Virus record (IMG/VR): IMGVR_UViG_3300025704_000912
Span: 1-25,638 of that record
Source of the DNA: a virus
Length of the DNA stretch: 25,638 nucleotides
Reading direction: 5' to 3' (one strand)
In this document: in pieces, positions 21,441-25,638 of the stretch
Layout: the number at the start of each line of letters is the position of its first letter
Numbering within the stretch: the stretch's first letter is position 1
The notes under the pieces: generated by a model
What the model was told of the DNA's origin: nothing
The model's input: the letters and a program-made list of their open reading frames with translations, nothing else
The model's database searches: none
Translations under genes and position numbers: made by a program

Positions 21441-21780
21441 CTTTGTTGCCATTCCTATGCAATTCCACAAAGTGTTCAGCATCTACTAACACTAAGGGTT
21501 TATGTCTGTTTCTTTTTATGACCACAAGTGGTTCATACCCTTTACAATTCTCTGAAGCTTGCTCGTATGCTTTCCATACGTTGACTGTTTCTTGGTTTTT
21601 ACATTCAATGGAATAGGGGAACTTCTCTCGGGACTCACGTCCCATTATAATATCTTCCCCTTGTGAACCCATGGGTCTAGACTCTAAGTCTTCTTCGTGA
21701 AGGTTAAGAGTGTCCACCATAAGTTGAGCAAACCATTGTTGTAGTTTACGACCTTTAGCTTTTGCTGACGATGTCTTCAT
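21427..21780 (-). CDS. PD-(D/E)XK nuclease, Holliday-junction-resolvase-like
   Basis: A 117-residue protein with basic N-terminus (SSAKAKGRKLQQWFAQ), then PMGSQGEDIIMG with D43, IECKNQ with E59 and K61, and a QAS segment; this is the D...ExK layout of small Hjc-like resolvases and nickases. It lacks any extra domain. It would cut branched or modified DNA. It overlaps both neighbours (IscA-like gene by 26 bases, RimK gene by 14). Substrate not assignable from sequence alone. Confidence 0.72.
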   Translation of the reverse strand: MKTSSAKAKGRKLQQWFAQLMVDTLNLHEEDLESRPMGSQGEDIIMGRESREKFPYSIECKNQETVNVWKAYEQASENCKGYEPLVVIKRNRHKPLVLVDAEHFVELHRNGNKDEII

Positions 21781-22081
21781 TAAATGTAATACTCACTCCA
21801 CATCCACACGATGCTATTTCATTTGGATTCTGAAACGTAAATGTTTCATTCAATCCTTGTTTCTCATAATCCAATGTCATTCCTTTTAGAAAGGGTTGAC
21901 TCATTGTATCTATTAAAAATTTAAACTTACCGTAATCTATTTCTAGGTCACCGTCTTTATATTCGTCTCTGATAAAAACATATTCATAGCCACTGCAACC
22001 ACCACCAGTAACACCCATTCTAACTGAGTCCACTTTCTTCTCTATAAGCTTTGCAATTGCAATGTCTGTGACTTCTATCAT
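21755..22081 (-). CDS. A-type Fe-S carrier protein (IscA/HesB/ErpA-like)
   Basis: A 108-residue protein with the three invariant cysteines of the family: C29 in TGGGCSGYEY, and C92 and C94 in ASCGCGVSI near the C-terminus. These proteins carry iron-sulfur clusters to client enzymes. Such genes are common in marine T4-like phages. Possible clients here include the radical SAM protein (three-cysteine cluster plus auxiliary cysteines). No Shine-Dalgarno before the ATG at 22081; an exact TATAAATA ends six bases ahead. Its 3' end overlaps the nuclease gene. Confidence 0.9.
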   Translation of the reverse strand: MIEVTDIAIAKLIEKKVDSVRMGVTGGGCSGYEYVFIRDEYKDGDLEIDYGKFKFLIDTMSQPFLKGMTLDYEKQGLNETFTFQNPNEIASCGCGVSITFNEDIVSKS

Positions 22082-22082
22082 A

Positions 22083-22100
22083 AGAAGTATTTATACTTCT
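22083..22100 (-). promoter_or_regulatory. palindrome containing a TATAAATA late promoter box
   Basis: AGAAGTAT and ATACTTCT form an exact 8+8 inverted repeat around two bases, and its centre reads TATAAATA on the - strand (22095-22088), six bases before the IscA-like ATG. The upstream gene's stop codon TAA lies within the box. Late promoters are not normally palindromic, so a regulatory protein might also bind. Confidence 0.5.
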
Positions 22101-22735
22101 GACTCCCACACACCATCCTGTTCTGTGTCATTTTTTAAATCTTTTGATTTCTTAGGTCGAATCAATTCGTATGGAATACCATCTGGCTGGTCTTCGGGTA
22201 CGTAAAGGAATCCAATGTCGGAACGGTTACACGTATCGATTGCATCAAAGATTGTTTCTACTAAAGATTCTCCACCTAAATTAAATGATGTATTAAATAC
22301 AATGGGGGTGCCATTCTTTTCACCCAAGGCTTTAATTAAATTGTAATAATTTTTATTCTGCTCTTGAGTAACCGTTTGGATTCTACATGTACCATCTGCA
22401 TGAACGATAGCAGGAATCTCTTCGTATGCTTTCTTCTTACATTGAATTGCAAATGACATATAAGGTGACTCTTCTAACTGCAACATCTCAAAATATTCAT
22501 GTGCATGTTCTTTTAATACAGTACCAGCAAACGGTCTATAATATTCTCTCTTCTTAATTGTATTAACAATTTGTTTTGCATCGGGATTAGTAGGGTCAAA
22601 TAAAATACTACGGTTACCTAATGCACGTGGGCCCCATTCAGAACTACCTTGGAACATTGCAACAACTTGTTTTTCTTCAACCAATAATCTGACTGCTTCG
22701 TCTTGGTCTCTAATGATTTCTAATATTCTACTCAC
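22091..22735 (-). CDS. carbamoyltransferase, C-terminal domain (NodU family)
   Basis: A 214-residue protein equal to the C-terminal (Carbam_trans_C) part of NodU/TobZ-type enzymes: GSSEWGPRALGNRSILFDP at residues 30-48, the carbamoyl-phosphate site, then YRPFAGTVL, ADGTCRIQTV and FNTSFNLGGESLV. It normally forms carbamoyl-adenylate from carbamoyl phosphate and ATP, which the N-terminal domain transfers. Here it begins on its own GTG (22735), preceded by GAGG nine bases away and overlapping the stop of the N-terminal gene by eight bases. The last 20 residues are acidic and variable. See the split-gene finding. Confidence 0.88.
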   Translation of the reverse strand: MSRILEIIRDQDEAVRLLVEEKQVVAMFQGSSEWGPRALGNRSILFDPTNPDAKQIVNTIKKREYYRPFAGTVLKEHAHEYFEMLQLEESPYMSFAIQCKKKAYEEIPAIVHADGTCRIQTVTQEQNKNYYNLIKALGEKNGTPIVFNTSFNLGGESLVETIFDAIDTCNRSDIGFLYVPEDQPDGIPYELIRPKKSKDLKNDTEQDGVWESEV

Positions 22736-23951
22736 TGTCTGTTTCCTCTGTTGTTACTTCTTCTGTTACTGGTTCGAAGTATTCGTTTTCTAAATGATAA
22801 TGCAACCAAAATGCAGCTCCAACTGCAGTACCACCATCGTGGGGTACAGGGTCAACGAATATATTTAATTCGGGAAACTCTTGTAGGTATCTGTAATTGT
22901 TTGTACAGTTTAATGAGAAGCCACCACTGAGAACTAAGTTCTTACAGTCGGGATTTAATTCTATTGCACGTCTGATAACACTACATGCATTATTAAATGA
23001 TTCCTCTTCACACATCTGTGCAACGATATGTCTATCAAATCTATCGGGTCTGTCTTCGTACAGTCTTCCGTATGATGCCATACCCATGACCTTACCCGCT
23101 GCACGTCCATGAATGTCTGCACCGAAGGCATAACTCATGTTACTGAAGTTCATACCGCTAGAAGGGAAGCTAGTGAACGTGAGAGGTAGTCCATCTATCT
23201 CTGTCTCCAAGTCTGTCAGACAATGAGCTGAGTCATAGTACATGTTAGGAAAGTATTGAGATGCAAGGTCACCTAACATACGGTGATTAGACATCTTCTT
23301 CCACTGGGGAACAATAGTCTTAGTGTCAAAGTCACACTTCCAAATGGATTCAATCTCTTGATAGTTCGGATGGGTCTCATGATAGCACTTAGCACCACCA
23401 CCGTCCCATGCAATTGCTATTGCATTCTCACCCTTTTCAAAGAAAGGACTGAGATAATAACCACTGTATGCATGATACATGTGATGTTCTGTGTCAAAGT
23501 GATACTGGTCTACGTCAAAGAACTGTTTACACATCTCATCATGAATGGTTTCATCCATTTCTTCGTGCCAGTCTTCTTTAAGTCCCACTTTGGGATAGGC
23601 TTTAATTAATTCTTGGATTCTTGCTTCGGTTAATTGTTCCTTTGCAAGTGCATCTGCAAACTCTATTGCAATGAGACGATTATCCATGAGATAATCTTTA
23701 TCCATTTCGAGTTTCATGTCACGTCTATCGAAAGATGCGAAGACTAACTCACCCTGTACGTTACCTTCCTCATCCACCAATGAATCTGCAAGACCTTTAG
23801 AGTCGATTACATGTAAGTGAGGTGCATCTAAAGTCGGTGAATAATACTTTTCACGTCTTTCTCTTTCTTCTTCGAAGAGTTCTACTACCTCTCCATCTTC
23901 CATGATACATAAACTGGTATCATGGCTGGAATTAATTCCAATTATTCTCAT
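22728..23951 (-). CDS. carbamoyltransferase, N-terminal Kae1-like domain (NodU family)
   Basis: A 407-residue protein: MRIIGINSSHDTSLCIMEDG opening, HH156-157 and H160 in TEHHMYHA (metal-binding His pattern of Kae1/NodU folds), AWDGGG near 181, GRAAGKVMGMASYG, LVLSGGFSLNCTNN and DPVPHDGGTAVGAAFW. This domain transfers the carbamoyl group to a hydroxyl or amine of the acceptor. It ends with EVTTEETDSE, an acidic linker, then TAG. NodU-family enzymes are usually one chain of about 570-600 residues. Known roles are O-carbamoylation of sugars or antibiotics; related phage enzymes have been linked to hypermodified cytosine. AAGGAT precedes the ATG. Confidence 0.9.
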   Translation of the reverse strand: MRIIGINSSHDTSLCIMEDGEVVELFEEERERREKYYSPTLDAPHLHVIDSKGLADSLVDEEGNVQGELVFASFDRRDMKLEMDKDYLMDNRLIAIEFADALAKEQLTEARIQELIKAYPKVGLKEDWHEEMDETIHDEMCKQFFDVDQYHFDTEHHMYHAYSGYYLSPFFEKGENAIAIAWDGGGAKCYHETHPNYQEIESIWKCDFDTKTIVPQWKKMSNHRMLGDLASQYFPNMYYDSAHCLTDLETEIDGLPLTFTSFPSSGMNFSNMSYAFGADIHGRAAGKVMGMASYGRLYEDRPDRFDRHIVAQMCEEESFNNACSVIRRAIELNPDCKNLVLSGGFSLNCTNNYRYLQEFPELNIFVDPVPHDGGTAVGAAFWLHYHLENEYFEPVTEEVTTEETDSE

Positions 23952-23967
23952 AATATATCCTTTGTTG

Positions 23968-24147
23968 TTACTCTACAGTGTCTTCATTGCCACGGTAGAA
24001 AGTTATTATAGCCTTTGGGTCGACAAATTTGTCGTGAATGAGTTGGCTCACCATCTCTTCACGTCCACTTCTTTGTCCACTACGGAACACAAAGTAAACG
24101 AGTGCAGATATAAACCCGATATGTATTAATATTAATTCAGTACTCAT
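23968..24147 (-). CDS. small single-TM protein (59 aa)
   Basis: ATG at 24147, stop TAA at 23968. The product has one membrane span at about residues 5-21 (LILIHIGFISALVYFVF) and a charged cytoplasmic tail with FRSGQRSGREEMVSQL and FVDPKAIITFY. AGGAGA lies about 13 bases before the ATG. It sits four bases after the upstream small gene and 16 bases before the carbamoyltransferase start. Coding status is supported by the fit between neighbours and a clean frame; function unknown. Confidence 0.62.
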   Translation of the reverse strand: MSTELILIHIGFISALVYFVFRSGQRSGREEMVSQLIHDKFVDPKAIITFYRGNEDTVE

Positions 24148-24151
24148 GGTT

Positions 24152-24286
24152 TTATTTAGTTCTCCTGTAAGATAGGTATTTTTTCAGTTGATAATGGACG
24201 AATATAAAGAGTGTAAACCATAATCCTAGGGTTACACAGAATGCAAACACGTAAAAAGGTAGAAAAAGAATATCAAAGAAACTCAT
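24152..24286 (-). CDS. small single-TM protein (44 aa)
   Basis: ATG at 24286, stop TAA at 24152. Almost the whole peptide is hydrophobic: FFDILFLPFYVFAFCVTLGL then WFTLFIFVHY, followed by a basic tail QLKKYLSYRRTK. One long or two short membrane helices, positive end in the cytoplasm. AGGA before the ATG; 14-base overlap with the upstream gene. Very short, so some doubt remains. Confidence 0.55.
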   Translation of the reverse strand: MSFFDILFLPFYVFAFCVTLGLWFTLFIFVHYQLKKYLSYRRTK

Positions 24287-24440
24287 TTTCAATAAATCCT
24301 TTTATTTGTGGTAGGTTATACCATGTGGAAGAGTACAATCGAACCGAATTCGGTGTCTCTACGATGAAACGTGGTACACCAGCGGGACTTCTGTCTTTAA
24401 ATATTCTACATCCTAGGTACGACACTAAAAATAATCTCAT
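24273..24440 (-). CDS. small hypothetical protein (55 aa)
   Basis: ATG at 24440 with GGGAGA about ten bases ahead; stop TGA at 24273. The product opens MRLFLVSYLGCRIFKDRSPA, then VPRFIVETPNSVRLYSSTWYN. Phage proteins with this SPAG.P.F.VET pattern seem familiar to me as short unassigned proteins, but I cannot name a family. Overlaps the next gene by 14 bases and follows the gene at 24447 by six bases. Confidence 0.6.
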   Translation of the reverse strand: MRLFLVSYLGCRIFKDRSPAGVPRFIVETPNSVRLYSSTWYNLPQIKGFIENEFL

Positions 24441-24446
24441 AAGTTA

Positions 24447-24734
24447 CTATCTCCCTATGTGTTTGACCTCATTCCGAGGTATTACTTGATACGCACCCTT
24501 ATTATAAGACGGTGCAATGGTATACTCGGACGAGATACGTTGACGTTCTTCTTTACTTAGGGTATTTGATGTCTTAGGGGAATCACAAGGTGACGCCGAC
24601 GGATAGTATACACTCTCACGCACGTAAGGAGCTACCGTTTTCACACTCACATTCCAATTATAATCCTTAGCGGTCTTAGTACGAGTCTTCCATGCATTGG
24701 TTTTACGTTTCTTACCACTAAAAGAGTGTGTCAT
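24447..24734 (-). CDS. small basic hypothetical protein
   Basis: Ninety-five residues from ATG at 24734, starting MTHSFSGKKRKTNAWKTRTK, then a tyrosine- and serine-rich middle (APYVRESVYYPSASP) and LSKEERQRISSEYTIAPSY. GAGG precedes the ATG at ten bases. A longer frame to 24815 would overlap the lipoprotein gene and lacks a binding site. The MTHSFS.K..KTN.AWK opening is one I recall from marine phages. The charge suggests nucleic-acid binding; role unknown. Confidence 0.68.
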   Translation of the reverse strand: MTHSFSGKKRKTNAWKTRTKTAKDYNWNVSVKTVAPYVRESVYYPSASPCDSPKTSNTLSKEERQRISSEYTIAPSYNKGAYQVIPRNEVKHIGR

Positions 24735-24745
24735 TGAACCATGCC

Positions 24746-24961
24746 TCATGATATATGACACGTAGGACATATACACATCAAATATTGTTCGAATGTATCC
24801 AACTCTAATAACCACTCACAGGCTTCGTATCGTTCTAATCGTTCCTCTAAGGGTGTACGGTAGGGGTCATTGATGATTTCTTCTATTTCAATTGCTTTAT
24901 CCAATGTACTGCAAGAGGTCATAGTGAATACTGATAGTATCGTAATTAAATATTTTTTCAT
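24746..24961 (-). CDS. small lipoprotein
   Basis: Seventy-one residues with a classic lipoprotein signal: MKKYLITILSVFTMTSC, where MTSC fits the lipobox and Cys17 would be lipidated. The mature part is short, acidic and cysteine-containing (YEACEWLLELDTFEQYLMCICPTC). Likely anchored in the inner or outer membrane. Such proteins can be Rz1-like lysis partners or superinfection-exclusion factors, but neither is shown. No Shine-Dalgarno; a perfect TATAAT ends six bases before the ATG. Confidence 0.7.
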   Translation of the reverse strand: MKKYLITILSVFTMTSCSTLDKAIEIEEIINDPYRTPLEERLERYEACEWLLELDTFEQYLMCICPTCHIS

Positions 24962-24967
24962 AAGTCT

Positions 24968-24973
24968 ATTATA
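24968..24973 (-). promoter_or_regulatory. TATAAT box six bases before lipoprotein ATG
   Basis: A perfect -10 hexamer (24973-24968 on the - strand) with six bases (AGACTT) to the ATG at 24961. The predicted +1 is the A of the ATG. No -35 of good quality is visible at 16-18 bases. A 14-of-15 match to this start region, TAGAATAGACTTATG, precedes the exonuclease gene at 9726. Confidence 0.4.
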
Positions 24974-24983
24974 CCATAAAACT

Positions 24984-25064
24984 GGGGGGATGGGAATACG
25001 GTTTCACGCATGTCGTGTAAGTATTTGTGGACTTGGTGATGTTCGATTCCCTGTCCCTACCCCG
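24984..25064. ncRNA. structured intergenic element, possible RNA
   Basis: In + strand terms, GGGAAT (24992-24997) pairs with ATTCCC (25046-25051); beyond a 2x2 internal loop 24986-24989 pairs with 25054-25057. Inside are two small hairpins: CACG/CGTG (25005-25008, 25014-25017) and AAGT/ACTT (25019-25022, 25031-25034). The region looks richer in G and C than its surroundings and contains no gene. A TTCGATTCC resembling a tRNA T-loop is present, but the arms do not pair as in tRNA. Transcribed strand unknown. Confidence 0.4.
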
Positions 25065-25073
25065 AGTGAGTGC

Positions 25074-25114
25074 AATTAGATGCCTAAGCATGACTTAGGT
25101 CTCTAATTAGATGC
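25074..25114 (-). terminator. hairpin with flanking direct repeats, possible terminator or processing site
   Basis: CCTAAG (25083-25088) and CTTAGG (25094-25099) make a perfect six-base stem with a five-base loop just after the end of the gene at 25103. The hairpin lies between two exact copies of AATTAGATGC (25074-25083 and 25105-25114). There is no T run, so intrinsic termination is doubtful; mRNA processing or a protein-binding site are alternatives. Confidence 0.35.
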
Positions 25115-25336
25115 AACACCCCTATTATAAAAATGTCTACGTATGATATACACACGTGTGTATGCAACACCTGTCATCCATGCAGTAATGGTACTACCTA
25201 TGGTGAGTGTGTCTGTCCATTCGAGTAGGTCAATACAGACATAGAGACCCAATAGATTCAATGGATAGTTAATTAACAAGCCAGTGAAGACTGTGGTAAA
25301 GGTTTCTTTGTGTATTCTTCGTGATTTAGGACTCAT
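25103..25336 (-). CDS. small membrane protein, two TM segments
   Basis: Seventy-seven residues: SRRIHKETFTTVFTGLLINYPLNLLGLYVC, first span about residues 14-34, then IGSTITAWMTGVAYTRVYII, second span about 45-65, and a basic end RRHFYNRG. This G...N....T...T..YTRVYIIRR pattern is typical of a small phage membrane family of unknown function. The start overlaps the upstream stop by four bases. Positive ends suggest both termini lie in the cytoplasm. Confidence 0.72.
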   Translation of the reverse strand: MSPKSRRIHKETFTTVFTGLLINYPLNLLGLYVCIDLLEWTDTLTIGSTITAWMTGVAYTRVYIIRRHFYNRGVASN

Positions 25337-25593
25337 ACCTTAACCACTCCCTTGTTCTTTTGTATTGCATACTTACTATCTGTAGGTACACGTCTTGTCT
25401 CTAAGACCTCTGTCATATAATCTATGAACATTTGACCACCTTTAAATCTAGGGGGTGGGTATAAGTTGTCTTCGTTTGCTATAAAGAAGATACACATCTT
25501 TGCAACATCTTCGAATGCTACTGCACGTCCATTATATAAGAGTATTCTATCCTTCTCGGATTTACTCCCTTGTATTATTTTGAATTTACTCAT
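25333..25593 (-). CDS. hypothetical protein
   Basis: Eighty-six residues, basic, soluble: FKIIQGSKSEKDRILLYNGRAVAFED, then KMCIFFIANEDNLYPPPRFKGGQMFIDYMTEVLETRR. PPPRFKGGQMF is the most distinctive stretch. Not recognised. No clear Shine-Dalgarno; the upstream DNA has a run of nine or more T. The remaining 45 bases to the window end show no other feature. Confidence 0.65.
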   Translation of the reverse strand: MSKFKIIQGSKSEKDRILLYNGRAVAFEDVAKMCIFFIANEDNLYPPPRFKGGQMFIDYMTEVLETRRVPTDSKYAIQKNKGVVKV

Positions 25594-25638
25594 AAAAATT
25601 TACCAAAAAAAAAATTTACTGTGGTCATATAGAATGCT

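Noticed and set aside
21441-21482. A longer RimK start at 21482
   Set aside because: The added residues show no family pattern and the overlap with the nuclease gene would grow to 56 bases; MKSFNEL at 21440 is a more natural start.
24241-24489. An 82-codon frame on the + strand
   Set aside because: It is opposite to every gene in the right part of the window and covers three small - strand frames that have ribosome binding sites and tight spacing.
24984-25064. A tRNA on the + strand suggested by TTCGATTCC and G-rich/C-rich ends
   Set aside because: The T-stem cannot pair (TGATG against CCCTG), there is no proper D-arm or seven-base anticodon loop, and no acceptor stem of seven pairs.
1-25638. 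CRISPR arrays, insertion sequences or integrase/attachment sites
   Set aside because: No regularly spaced repeats, transposase or integrase frames, or terminal inverted repeats with target duplications were seen.

Overview
The window is part of the genome of a T4-like contractile-tailed phage (myovirus), most probably a marine one related to pelagiphages and cyanophages. The evidence is a set of recognisable T4 core genes (gp26, a tail-tube-fold protein, a tape measure, gp32, gp59, gp33, RNase H) together with accessory genes typical of marine T4-like viruses: KdsB, ribosomal protein S21, a RimK-like ligase, an IscA/HesB protein, a NodU-type carbamoyltransferase, a radical SAM protein and an SDR enzyme. 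Base composition is AT-rich and genes are packed with ATGA/TAATG overlaps. The host is inferred, not shown.

Layout: bases 1-6159 are on the + strand and hold the 3' end of kdsB, a hypothetical gene and a tail/baseplate block (conserved structural-module protein, tail-tube-like protein, gp26 with a short downstream frame, holin-like membrane protein, 764-aa tape measure). From 6156 to 25593 every gene is on the - strand, converging on the tape measure with a 4-base overlap. In transcription order (right to left) these are: small membrane, lipoprotein and unknown genes (25593-23968); a two-gene carbamoyltransferase, IscA-like protein, nuclease and RimK-RimB fusion (23951-20058); an early replication block with RNase H (20008-17950); a large acidic protein, radical SAM and SDR genes (17837-14418); a run of small unknown genes driven by near-identical sigma70-type promoters (14403-11267); a SleB-type lysis enzyme and unknowns (11067-9736); and the T4-order replication/late-transcription block exonuclease, gp33, small protein, gp59, gp32 (9726-6816), followed by a structured leader and the S21 gene.

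How the parts may work together: gp59 loads helicase on gp32-coated DNA while RNase H removes primers; gp33 should link the clamp to late transcription. S21 and the RimK-RimB fusion both point at the platform of the host 30S subunit (S6/S18/S21 neighbourhood), suggesting translation control. The holin-like protein and the secreted SleB hydrolase are candidates for lysis.

The strongest unexplained signals are: a four-stem RNA-like leader between gp32 and S21; a perfect T TTT TTT slippery heptamer at the end of gp26, positioned so that a -1 shift joins it to the next frame just before the tape-measure region; promoter boxes (two T4-late-like and two sigma70-like, plus one off by one base) that put the predicted first transcribed base on the ATG of genes with no Shine-Dalgarno; a family of four promoters with 18-base spacers and a shared inner motif; and a carbamoyltransferase split into two overlapping genes. 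All readings were made by eye; no database or folding program was run.
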